Below are positions 1-7,871 of a stretch of 44,557 nucleotides of DNA, piece by piece. Source of the DNA: JBBIMP01 sp037444305. Its GTDB lineage: Bacteria > Acidobacteriota > UBA6911. The notes below the pieces were generated by a model. It saw nothing but the letters and a program-made list of their open reading frames with translations, did not search any database and was not told the DNA's origin. Numbering within the stretch: position 1 is the stretch's first letter; each line of letters starts with the position of its first letter. The stretch spans positions 1 to 44,557 of the forward strand of contig JBBIMP010000040.1 of assembly GCA_037444305.1 (NCBI GenBank). The letters run 5' to 3'. Made by a program: the position numbers and the translations under genes.

Positions 1-40
1 ACTATTTCGGGAACCGATAATCGACCGGGAAGACTTCAAC

Positions 41-451
41 ATGAGCGGAAAACCGATGCACGCGACACTTCACTGGAAGAGCGGCCTGCTGTTCGAGGGG
101 GCGGCGGGCGAAAGACGCCTGCTGCTCGACGGCGAGAGCAAGGCCGGCTGTTCGCCCATGGAGTCACTGCTGATGTCCCTGGCCGGCTGCATGGCCATCG
201 ACATCGTGCACATCCTGGGCAGGATGCGTGCGCCCCTGCGATCGATCTCCGCGAAAATCGAGGGGCGGCGCGCCGAGACCGAGCCGCGCCGTTTCACCGG
301 CATCACACTCCGCTTCAAGGTGGCGGGGGACGGACTGGAGCCCGCCGCGCTCGAACGGGCCCTTGCCCTGTCGCGCGACAAGTACTGCTCCGTCTATCAT
401 TCGCTGGCCGCTGACATGCGGATCGAGACTACGTACGAACTGAACCGGTGA
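41..451 (+). CDS. OsmC-family thiol peroxidase-like protein
   Basis: This 136-residue protein belongs to the OsmC/Ohr superfamily, whose cytoplasmic dimers reduce organic hydroperoxides with two reactive cysteines. Both family cysteines are visible: Cys50 in SLAGCMAIDI, at the start of the long central helix, and Cys116 in DKYCSVYHSL. The N-terminal strands and the helix after GCSPMESLLM fit the fold, and the length matches small OsmC members (YhfA-like) rather than the longer Ohr type. The ATG at 41 is preceded by a GGGAAG-like ribosome site. The gene stands alone here and is followed by a perfect hairpin at 544-575. The exact substrate cannot be read from sequence; some relatives have no proven peroxidase activity. 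Confidence 0.9.
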   Translation: MSGKPMHATLHWKSGLLFEGAAGERRLLLDGESKAGCSPMESLLMSLAGCMAIDIVHILGRMRAPLRSISAKIEGRRAETEPRRFTGITLRFKVAGDGLEPAALERALALSRDKYCSVYHSLAADMRIETTYELNR

Positions 452-543
452 GGCCGCGGAGAAGCATTCGCGGCACCGTGTCGAAAAACCAAGCGCAGCA
501 CAGAGAGCTCACGGCACGAGGGCTCACCAAGGCGGAGCAAAAA

Positions 544-575
544 GAAGCCCACAGCTGTTGCGAGCTGTGGGCTTC
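544..575. terminator. Perfect 13-bp hairpin, probable bidirectional terminator
   Basis: The stem 544-556 pairs perfectly with 563-575 around a six-base loop. An A-rich stretch lies on the left and CACTTTTCTC on the right, so it could stop transcription from the OsmC gene on + and from the minus-strand gene at 762-1277. Confidence 0.75.
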
Positions 576-761
576 ACTTTTCTCCTACCAGGGCTTCGCT
601 CTCAGCCAGCCAATACTGCCATAGTCACCTCACTGCCATCCAGATTGGAACGAGAGCTCGAAATCACTGTCATTGGGATTGAAACGCAATACTCCCACCA
701 CCTCGAGAATACAGGTAGCCACCATCAGGGTACCATGGACAGGAGCAGGCGAATATCCACC

Positions 762-1277
762 TTAATCGTTTGCCGCTATGGAACGTAGCACATGGTACAA
801 CACCGTCAGACTCCAGATGAGAAGAATGTATGCAAACCAGACATAATTCATTGATTCCATGGCAACTTCCCATTTGATGGACCGCCTGCCTACGCCGGCG
901 CCGCTCATTTCCGCCAAACGCTTGCGCAGTCTTTTGTGCTGGTGAATAGCTCTCGCCCAACAGATAGGCGTTGTTGCAACCAACGTAATAAAACTCACCC
1001 GCATCCCAGATGGGATTAACGACCAATATTCGACCAGTATCCGAATCTCACGCTCCAGCGCCAGCAGAAACAACAGAGTAGCCAGCCCAAACAGAAGGGA
1101 CTTGTGAATCGGTCTATCAAAATAGTCCTCCATCATGCCATTCCACCACTTCGCAATACCCATAACTACCGGGATCTTAATCCCAATTCCAAGGAACCGC
1201 CGGGATTTTTTCCTGTCAACCTGATTGTAATGTATGGCCGAAGTTGATGTATTTGGGGATTCTCCACTTAAACACAT
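762..1277 (-). CDS. Hypothetical small membrane protein
   Basis: No family is recognised. The frame encodes about 171 residues with three hydrophobic stretches: around KSLLFGLATLLFLLAL, around SFITLVATTPICWA, and near the C-terminus YVWFAYILLIWSLTVL. Between the second and third is a basic segment (HQHKRLRKRLAE). I chose the ATG at 1277 because GAGG lies six bases before it; the ATG at 1289 and an internal ATG at 1163 are alternatives. Base composition is visibly less GC-rich than the neighbours, which hints at acquisition. The gene ends facing the hairpin at 544-575. No function can be proposed beyond membrane location. Confidence 0.5.
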   Translation of the reverse strand: MCLSGESPNTSTSAIHYNQVDRKKSRRFLGIGIKIPVVMGIAKWWNGMMEDYFDRPIHKSLLFGLATLLFLLALEREIRILVEYWSLIPSGMRVSFITLVATTPICWARAIHQHKRLRKRLAEMSGAGVGRRSIKWEVAMESMNYVWFAYILLIWSLTVLYHVLRSIAAND

Positions 1278-2044
1278 ATGTAACCTCATACTCGACTCTA
1301 GTTGCCGGATCGGAGGAACAGGCGCCTTTTTGCACTACACATCGCGAGGCATATGCATGAACCACTTTTCAGTATTTGCCGGCGTGTAGTTTTCATGAAT
1401 TGCTCCTGTCGTTCGTTTCTAAGGCATGAGGCGCTGTTGGAAAATCTGAGAAAGCCGGAGGAATGCTCGGCCGCTGATTTCAGCCACGGGCTCCTTAAGG
1501 CTCAAGGGGGATAGGCGGCGAGCCCTTCAAGCATCACCTCCAGCACACGCGGCCTTACTGGCCACCCGCTGTTCCGCATGCGAATGAGCCTACCCCCCCC
1601 CGAGGAAATTGTCAACGAAAACCAGTTAAGGATTTGCGACCCAAAAAGCGGGGGGCACCCGCCGAACGTCTGTCATGTCCGGGGAGGACGAAAGTAACCG
1701 ACGTGACTTACAGACGTTTCCTTTCGCGAGTACAGAAGGAAACGGGAGCGGGACCCTGAGGCGGAATGTGGCAGGCCTTGGCAGTCCAGGGACAGGTGCG
1801 GACCTATAAGCATGATACCGGGTGATTTTCTTCCCAACCGCTGCTGTTGCGTTTCAAGCCCAGGATCACGATTCGTTCCATCATAATTGGCAGTAAGGCG
1901 GACCTCTTTCCAGGCGACGTCTGGGACACAGTTGTGTGCGCATACGCTGAAGGCTCCGCTGCAGAGGTTGTCCTCCTTTGAAGGCTGGCCATGAGCGGGC
2001 CTCGTCACCTCGCCGGTTCCCGATTGCGGTTCCGCAGCGTTCCC
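1278..2044. other. Gene-poor stretch holding the probable left end of the transposon
   Basis: I see no convincing gene in these 767 bases. A minus-strand frame of 111 codons (2008 down to 1673, GTG start, 36 bases after the repaired stop of the hybrid ATPase) could be a last cargo gene, but its product resembles nothing I know and it has no clear ribosome site. The sequence GTCAACGAAAACCA at 1611-1624 is the best candidate for a transposon end. A run of nine C lies at 1593-1601. Confidence 0.4.
1611..1624 (+). repeat. Candidate left terminal repeat
   Basis: GTCAACGAAAACCA matches GCCAACGAAATCCA on the opposite strand at 5938-5951 in 12 of 14 positions, in inverted orientation outside the four transposon genes. 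TGT at 1610-1612 is a common start for Mu/Tn7-type ends. The match is short, so this is only a candidate. Confidence 0.35.
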
Positions 2045-3336
2045 CTATAGGTGGAAACCGGGAACCGCAGGACTCACACGATCCCCCAGAACGTATCCGT
2101 GGACAGATCGCAGGATCTTGTCTTGATCCGTGAGCTCGTGCAACAGCTCGAGGACTCGTTGTTTGCGGGCGTGCAAGCGCGCGCGCGGATTCTTTCGGCC
2201 GTGAGCGGTTCCGGAGATTCTGCAAGGAGTTCGAGAATCCGTGCCTTGCAGGGGTCCTCTTGCTGCTGGGGTACGGCAGCCTCGGGAGCGGAAACAAGCC
2301 TGAGGCAGGGAGCATTGCTGGGATCCTCGGGGCTGACCAGCTCGAGAGCCAGGGGACCCAGGCCCGGGGCCGCGCGGTGTTCGATCAGGAGAGCCCGACG
2401 ATCGCCGCGGCGTTGGAGAAACAGGAGGCAATCCGTCCATGCGTAGACATCGGAAGAGCCTCTGAGGCTGTAGCCCGCGCCGAAGGCGAGCTGTTTTCGG
2501 CTGTGGTGCACCAGCGCGACGGCTACGCCGAGCGCACGCCGCAAGGCACGGAAGTAGCCGAGCAGGGCGGACATGGCGTTGCTAGCGTTCTCATCGGCGC
2601 AATGAATGCGGACCAGGGGATCCAGGATCAGGAGTCTGGGCCGGTGGCGGGCGACGGTGGTCTGGAGCCTTTCCTGATGCTCGCGCTGATCCAAGCGGAG
2701 CAGCCCGGCGGTAATCACGTGTACATCGAGCGTGTCGAGGTCGATCCGGCGATTTCGAGCGAGGGACTGCAGGCGCAGGCGTAGTACGGAAGGGGAATCT
2801 TCAGCGGCGTAGAGGAGCACGGGCCCGCGGTCGTGGACCGGAAAGCCGCCCAGGCAGGTGGAGCCGGATGCGACCGACACGGCCATGTCCAGAGCCAGGA
2901 GGCTCTTGTAGGCGCGTGGCGGTCCTCCGATGATCCCCACCCCTTCGGCCAGCCACAGCTTTTCGATCAGCCATTGGGTGCCCACTTTCGCCTCGAGTTC
3001 GGACACTCGCACGACCGGCAGAGGATGCGGCCCACCAGCCGTGCGCTCATCCTTGCGGATGGCGATCTCGAGCTGCCGCGGAGAGCCGAAGACGTCAACG
3101 AGGGCTGCGGCCAGAACGCCGGCGTAGTTTTCCAGGATCGCCTGGCGAAAGGTTTCGTTCGGGACGGTCAGCTCGAAGGCGGTTTCGTCGCAGGCGGTGA
3201 TGGCTGCCGGCCGAAACCAGGTCTGGAGGAGCTGAGGGGGGATCTGCTTCGCCAGGGCAGCCAAGACCGCAGACCAGATCTGGTCCTTGCGTCGTTGTTC
3301 TTCAAAGGCGTCCTTTTCAAGGTCGGGTGAGAGCAT
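2045..3336 (-). pseudogene. DnaA-N/RepA-type hybrid ATPase, frameshifted near C-terminus
   Basis: Residues 19-84 resemble DnaA domain I: IWSAVLAALAKQIPP, then TWFRP, then a PNETF turn and an ILENY helix. Residues 130-320 are a RepA/AAA_25 hexameric ATPase: Walker A-like GGPPRAYKS at 137-145, VLLYAAEDSP, Walker B LLILDPLVRIH near 235-245, then VALVHHSRK. From about residue 365 a winged-helix-like tail begins, but the frame is lost at a GC run at 2177-2186. Moving two bases restores LHARKQRVLELLHELTDQDK and a stop at 2045; the unshifted frame ends at 2074. The ATG at 3336 has AGGAG upstream; longer starts exist. DnaA domain I binds DnaB helicase and other partners, and RepA is a replication-initiating helicase, so a role linking the element to host replication is an inference. 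Confidence 0.75.
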
Positions 3337-3386
3337 GGCTCTGCTCCTGACAGGCGCGGGCTGGGCGGGCCTCGCCGGCGAAGGAA

Positions 3387-3698
3387 TCAGCGATAGCGGA
3401 AGCGGGCGGCTCTGGCCACCCATCGCCGCAGCGCGATCCTCGCGGTTTTTGCGCCCGACAGGGGCCGGTTGTCGTGATACCAGCGCAGATTCTTGATTTC
3501 CTCGAGGACGTCCGTATCGGGAAAGTCGTCGAGCAGTTCGCGGACGAACGGCGCGTCGAGGCGTGGTTGAAAGGGGTAGCCGGGAAGCTGGTGCTGGAGG
3601 TAGTCGAGAATCGCAGCCAGTGCGGGATGAGGATCAGCAACAGAGCCCGGCCCGGGTGCGGCATCGGGGAGCGAATCCGGGATTAGGTTCATTTTCAT
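3387..3698 (-). CDS. Unknown 103-residue transposon protein
   Basis: I do not recognise a family. The protein starts 9 bases after the stop of the AAA+ ATPase and ends 50 bases before the start of the hybrid ATPase, so it is part of the transposon operon. It has a proline-rich N-terminus, an acidic middle (ELLDDFPDTDVLEEIKNL) and a strongly basic end (KTARIALRRWVARAARFRYR), a layout that would suit DNA or nucleoprotein contact. ATG at 3698 has GGAG close upstream; a second Met at 3692 is possible. It may be an accessory factor for the transposase or for one of the two ATPases, but nothing in the sequence proves this. Confidence 0.6.
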   Translation of the reverse strand: MKMNLIPDSLPDAAPGPGSVADPHPALAAILDYLQHQLPGYPFQPRLDAPFVRELLDDFPDTDVLEEIKNLRWYHDNRPLSGAKTARIALRRWVARAARFRYR

Positions 3699-3707
3699 GG
3701 CTCCATG

Positions 3708-4526
3708 TCATAGTAGGAGATATTGGCGGGCCGACGCTGCAAGCGAGGCGTCGACGGCAGGTTCGCCCTTCTGGGCGGCCAGTTCGAGAGATTTCCGGGC
3801 CAGGTGATCGATGGCGCGGAGGTTGCCCCGGGTGATCTCGTAGGCGGCGTCGATGGCCTGGGAGTCGAAGGGGAACTGAGAGGCGCCGGCGACACGAAGC
3901 CGGTGCTGCATGTACTCGACGGTTTCGCCGCGGCTGAGCAGGCGCAGCGAGGCGAAGTGGGCCATGCGCCTGCGGACCGGTTCGAGATCCGGGCGGTCGA
4001 GCAGGGAGCGGAGCCGGCTGTCGCCGGCCAATACGAGGCTGAGGACGAGGTGCGAGTCCATGTCGAAGTTGGTCAGGAGTCGCAAGGTGGCCAGGACGTC
4101 GGGGCGCAGCTCATGGCTTTCGTCGATCATCAACACGGGCCGCAAACCGTCCTCATCGGCCTGGGAGCAGAAGGCGTCCTGGAGTTTGCGCATCAGGACC
4201 GGGTAAGAGCCTCCGATGTCCAGGCCGCAGGCCAGGCCGATCTCGCGGCAGAGGTCGCGCTTGGAAAGCGGGGTCAGCTTGACGTAGTTGACGCGGTAGC
4301 GGGCCTCGGGGAGGCAGGCGCGCAGGGTTCGCAGCAGCACGGTCTTGCCGGTGCCGGAAGGGGCCACCAGGAGCGCGCTCATGCGCTGTTCGAGCGTGCC
4401 GCGCAGGGCGGCGAGGGGTTCGTCGAACAGCGGCGCCGGCCAGCGGTCCTCGACGGCGATCTCCCGGGTAAAGGGGATGGTCGTCAAACCGAAGTGGGAT
4501 CGGAGGTCCCTGGCTGTGTCAATCAT
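3708..4526 (-). CDS. TniB/ExeA-like AAA+ ATPase (transposition regulator)
   Basis: The 272-residue protein has Walker A APSGTGKT at 55-62, Walker B VLMIDESH at 131-138, a sensor-1 region LSLVLAGD near 162-169 and the Arg-rich PVRRRM motif near 183-188, all typical of the ExeA/TniB/MuB-like AAA family. In Tn5053 and Mu, this ATPase binds DNA, forms filaments, recruits the transposase to target DNA and helps give target immunity. The start at 4526 is supported by AAAGGAG six bases upstream and by an 8-base overlap with the transposase stop, which implies translational coupling. No lesion is visible. ExeA-type ATPases also occur in type II secretion, but the neighbouring transposase makes a transposition role the better reading. 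Confidence 0.85.
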   Translation of the reverse strand: MIDTARDLRSHFGLTTIPFTREIAVEDRWPAPLFDEPLAALRGTLEQRMSALLVAPSGTGKTVLLRTLRACLPEARYRVNYVKLTPLSKRDLCREIGLACGLDIGGSYPVLMRKLQDAFCSQADEDGLRPVLMIDESHELRPDVLATLRLLTNFDMDSHLVLSLVLAGDSRLRSLLDRPDLEPVRRRMAHFASLRLLSRGETVEYMQHRLRVAGASQFPFDSQAIDAAYEITRGNLRAIDHLARKSLELAAQKGEPAVDASLAASARQYLLL

Positions 4527-5877
4527 CGTTTTCTCCTTTCGCGTAGTTGCCCTCGTCATCGACGAGGGGTTGGTAATCGGATTCGAATGCCATCGCGGCG
4601 GCGGTCTTGGGGGGACGCTTGGGTGGTGAGGGAATCGGGGAAGCTTTGCGGGCTCTACGGGCGTAGGCGTTGGCGGTGGTGTCAACGGGGTGAAGGACGA
4701 TCGCGCGCCCCTGGTGCATGATCGAGAGCGTGCCGTCGAGCAGACGGCGGGTGATCTGGATCCTCTGCCTGGCATAGCCGCGCGGGAACTCGTAATCGAC
4801 ATCTTTGTACGGGATCAGGTTGTCGGGCGAGACCCGCCGCTCGATCGTGAGAAGGAACTGGTCATCCAGCCACTGCCGGTCCAGAGGGAACTCCAGTTCG
4901 CGAGGATCGTCGTGCCAGCGCTCATGAGGCGTGCGCCCGAGGGACTCGTGGAAGGTGTGGTTGTAGACCTGATAAAGCCAGTGAGAGAGGCGCAACTCGA
5001 GAGCGGCCGGGTGCGGATCGACCTCGGGGTTGCCGTCCAGGCCGCGCAGCTCATGCTGAAAGGCTGTCCAGTGAAACCTTTCAATCTTCCCGTGTCCTTC
5101 GGGATAGTTGGCGGTGCCGTGGATGAGCTTGATGTTGAGGCGGGCTACGACCTGACGGGTGTCGTCGGAGATGAAGCCGGGCTCGCCATCAAGGAACAGA
5201 GCCTTCATCAGGCCCCAGCGGCAGATCGTGTCGTGCAGCCCGCGCAGAAAGAGCTGGGTGTTCTCGGTAGTGCCCACGACCACGGCAAGGCCAAAGCGGG
5301 TGGCATCGTCGAGAATATGCAAGGCGACCCGGCGGAGGCGGCCGACGCCGGCACGGAAGTGCTTTCCGTCGGCCAGGGCCATAAGCATTCGGTGCGGAAA
5401 ACCGAACCGGCGCATGTCGCGATCGGCAGCCTTGCGCACGCGCCCGAGAGGAAGGCCCATGCGGTCCGAGGCGCGCCAGACCGTGGTACGGCTCGCGGGC
5501 TCGTCCTCGGCCAGGATGCCGCGCAGACGTGCGCGGCGGATCAGTTCAGGGACGGAGGCTTCGCGGTCGAGCGCTTTCTCGGTGCGCAGGAAGTCGAGGA
5601 GCTTTACGGGAAGCACGGCGGATGCGGTGACGCGGGGCCGGGATTCGGGCTCCAGCCCCTGGAGGCCCTGCTTGTCGTAAGCGACGAGCCAGCGCTAGAG
5701 GCTGCGCTCGGAAACATTGCGCCGCTGCCCGCTCGCGTCGCAAAGGGGCTGTTTGACGACCTCGCCGATGGCTTGGGACACACCCATGCCGGCCAGGACC
5801 CGCGCCTGGACGGCAGAGATCAGCTGGTAGCGGAACAAAGCCCGTGGTGAGAGCTGCAGCCGGGTCGTTTTGGCCAT
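4519..5877 (-). pseudogene. Mu/TniA-type DD(35)E transposase with in-frame amber codon
   Basis: The first 60 codons hold an N-terminal helix-turn-helix segment, then TAG at 5695-5697 (codon 61) interrupts ERSL-stop-RWLVAYDKQG. The same frame continues without another stop to 4519, giving 452 positions in total. In homologues this place usually reads LYRWL, so a Tyr codon probably became TAG. The integrase core is intact: Asp170 in LADGKHF, Asp230 in ALFLDGEPGF and Glu266 in GHGKIERF, with exactly 35 residues between the last two. A Mu-type C-terminal beta domain follows (YKDVDYEFPRGYARQRIQI). ATG at 5877 has GGGAGG upstream; a TTG at 5916 is an alternative. Restart at GTG or ATG codons after 5695 could yield an N-terminally truncated protein with the catalytic core but no DNA-binding arm. 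Confidence 0.85.
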
Positions 5878-6184
5878 CTCGGGGGTGCCTCCCTTCAGCA
5901 TCACCAGGGTAGCCAAAACGGGCAGCGGCCACGAGGTTGGATTTCGTTGGCCGTCAGGGAGGACGCCTCAGGGAGCGCGCCAGCGGCGACAGGGGGAAAT
6001 CCGGCGTTTCAGGGAGGGCTCGAACAGCCAGACCTGATCCAGGCAGCCACTGCGGCAACCGGCGGCGGGAAGCCGGGAGAACAGATGCCTGTCCCAATTA
6101 AGACTCTCAAGCACCGCGACGATCGCATGGCCGCGGCCTTTCAGTCCAGCAGCCGTCAGGAAGTCCTGACGGGCCTGGCGATGC
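5878..6184. other. Junction between transposon and truncated group II intron
   Basis: No gene is supported. The stretch holds the candidate right terminal repeat and a 9-base perfect inverted repeat with a two-base centre at 6153-6172. A minus-strand frame reading GIEHRQARQDFLTAAGLKG (roughly 6198-6142) may be the remnant of an unknown gene. No group II intron domain V could be found here. Confidence 0.4.
5938..5951 (-). repeat. Candidate right terminal repeat
   Basis: Read on the minus strand this is GCCAACGAAATCCA, matching the left site at 1611-1624 in 12 of 14 positions. It lies about 60 bases upstream of the transposase start. Confidence 0.35.
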
Positions 6185-7384
6185 TCAATCCCGGGAACTC
6201 CCAAATCCTCGCCGATTGCCTCCGACGTCCGCGGCGAGACCGCGTAGCACCGAGGGCGTCTCGCACTTCCCAAAGTAGCCGGACCAGCCCCGGAGATACC
6301 GGGCCGTATCCTCAGCCATTCGTTCAATGCTCACACCCCGGGTCCGGCTCGTCAGTTCCCGAATCCGCTCCTTGAAGCGAAGGATCGCCTTCGGCGCTAT
6401 CCGCCGCTTCGGCTCCTCCGCTGCCGTGAAGCTGAATCCCAGGAACTGCCTCTCCCATGGCCGTGCCACCGCACTTTTCTGTTCGTTCACCTTGAGCTTG
6501 AGCTTCGCCGTGATGAATCGCGTGAGACTTCCCATCACCCGTTCCCCGGCCCGCCGGCTGCGAACGTAGATGTTGCTGTCGTCCGCGTACCGCGCAAACC
6601 GGAGCCTGCGTCGCTCCAACTCCCGGTCGAATTCGTCCAGTACGATGTTACTGAGCAATGGCGACAGTGGTCCGCCTTGCGGCGTTCCTTCGTCCACCGG
6701 ACTCACCAGCCCGCCTTCCATCACCCCGGCTCGCAGAAATGCCCGGATCAGCTTCAGCCATCGCTTATCGCTTACCCGTTCTGCGATCTTCGCCATCAGT
6801 TTGTCATGGCAAACTCGGTCGAAAAATTTCTCGAGATCCAAATCCACCACCCAGCGATAACCTTCGGCAATATACTGCTGCGCCTGGGCCACCGCCTGAT
6901 GCGCCGAGCGCCCGGCCCGGAACCCGTAGCTGTGATCGGAAAACGTCCGGTCCCACCTGCCCTGCAGTACCTGCATCACCGCTTGCCGGACAAACCGATC
7001 CAGCACCGTCGGGATGCCAAGCTTTCGCACCCCTCCGTCCGGCTTCGGGATTTCCACCCGCTTCACCGGTTGCGGTTGATACGTCCCGTTTAGCAGCTGT
7101 TCCCGGATTGCCGGCCAGTGCTGTATCAGGTATTCCGGTAGATCGTGAACCGTCATGCCGTCCACACCCGGACTTCCTTTATTGGCCTTGACTCGCACCA
7201 ATGCCTGCTTGCAGTTTCCCCGCTCGCAGACTTCCTCCATCAACTGTTCGGCATTTGCCGGGCGTTCCGCTCTGCGCTTCGCCACGAACGATTCGGTCCC
7301 TCCCTCGACAGCCCTTGGGGCTTCACCCGTATCCTCTGCCGCGAAGGCCAACCTTAGCTGGTTCTTCTGCCGCCTGTCGCTCAT
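6185..7384 (-). pseudogene. ltrA: Group II intron reverse transcriptase/maturase, C-terminally truncated
   Basis: The reverse transcriptase domain is complete: KPDGGVRKLGIPTVLDR near 114-130, HSYGFRAGRSAHQAV near 151-165, DLDLEKFFDRV at 181-191, GTPQGGPLSPLLSN at 233-246 and the catalytic YADD at 266-269. These enzymes copy the intron into DNA at new sites and help it splice. The X (maturase) domain starts (RYLRGWSGYFGKCETPSVL) but the normal ending, with its WRQWK-like helix and TAGSG-PW motif, is absent. After about residue 380 the sequence is unrelated in all three frames, so this is a truncation or rearrangement, not a single frameshift. No HNH endonuclease domain is present. Start ATG at 7384. 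Confidence 0.85.
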
Positions 7385-7796
7385 GAGTTGCGCCGCTTAC
7401 TTGCCGCTCCCTTTACCCTCCTTGCGGAGGACCGTTCGGGCCTTCATCCGTTTCCGGACTACTACGCCCTCTGCTGACTTCTGCCGCCCGGTCAGGAGAG
7501 ATCGCCCTCTCCTCAGTCCCGATTCCGGGACAAACGGCAGACCTCCCGAGATAAGCTCGACCGCCTTCAGCGCACGACCGCCGGATTTACAACCAGTGCC
7601 CTTGATGGATATGGACTTCGCGGCCACCGGCCCGCTCGTCCGGCACCGCATGCCTCATATCCGGTTCTTGTTCATCAGCCTGCGCCTTTGCTCCACGCTT
7701 CCTTCAGACCCCACCTCACGGTGACGACCTTGCGCTTTGCTAACTCTTCACCTCCATCAGGTTGAGTAGAGAACTTTCACCTCCAAGCTGTCGAAC
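7385..7796 (-). ncRNA. 5' RNA domains of the truncated group II intron
   Basis: Upstream of the reverse transcriptase lie about 410 noncoding bases with features common to these introns: a GTTCGACAGC start (near the GUGYG consensus), GGAGGTGAAAG, CACCGTGAGGTGGGGTCTG, and a later GAACCGGATATGAGGCAT segment. These would form domains I-III. The 5' end at about 7796 is inferred; a GTATG at 7805-7809, directly after a T run, is an alternative. The short length, lack of an endonuclease domain and position just after a terminator fit class C introns, but the class is not proven. Confidence 0.65.
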
Positions 7797-7809
7797 ATGC
7801 TCGGCATAC

Positions 7810-7850
7810 AAAAAAGGGCCCGCAGGCGTCCGTGCGCCTTGCGGGCCCTG
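7810..7850 (-). terminator. Rho-independent terminator of the ferredoxin gene
   Basis: On the minus strand AGGGCCCGC-AAGGCGC pairs with GCC-TGCGGGCCC (one bulged base), followed by six T at 7815-7810. It lies just downstream of the ferredoxin stop. The group II intron begins right after it. Confidence 0.85.
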
Positions 7851-7871
7851 AACCCATCCGGGAGCGGGTGG

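Larger units (their letters stand above)
1611..5951 (-). mobile_element. Decayed Mu/Tn7-like transposon with four-gene minus-strand operon
   Basis: Four closely packed minus-strand genes form one unit: transposase, AAA+ ATPase, a 103-residue protein and a DnaA-N/RepA hybrid ATPase. A DD(35)E transposase followed by an ATPase regulator is the core of Mu (MuA/MuB), Tn5053/Tn552-type (TniA/TniB) and Tn7 (TnsB/TnsC) elements, which move by cut-and-paste or replicative transposition with target selection by the ATPase. The boundaries are tentative and taken from a 14-base inverted match (12 of 14) at 1611-1624 and 5938-5951. Two lesions, an amber codon in the transposase and a frameshift in the hybrid ATPase, suggest the copy is inactive. 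No TniQ/TnsD homologue and no resolvase were seen. Confidence 0.65.

Noticed and set aside
1593..1601. Nine-base C or G tracts (also 29359-29367 and 38290-38298) as phase-variable contingency loci
   Set aside because: At this GC content two or three such runs are expected by chance in 44 kb, and none lies in a confident reading frame.
1673..2008. 111-codon minus-strand frame as a fifth transposon gene
   Set aside because: No recognisable product, no clear ribosome site and random-looking composition; mentioned only within the gene-poor stretch.
5695..5697. Amber codon read as pyrrolysine
   Set aside because: The position is a routine Tyr in homologous transposases and there is no sign of pyrrolysine genes here; mutation is simpler.
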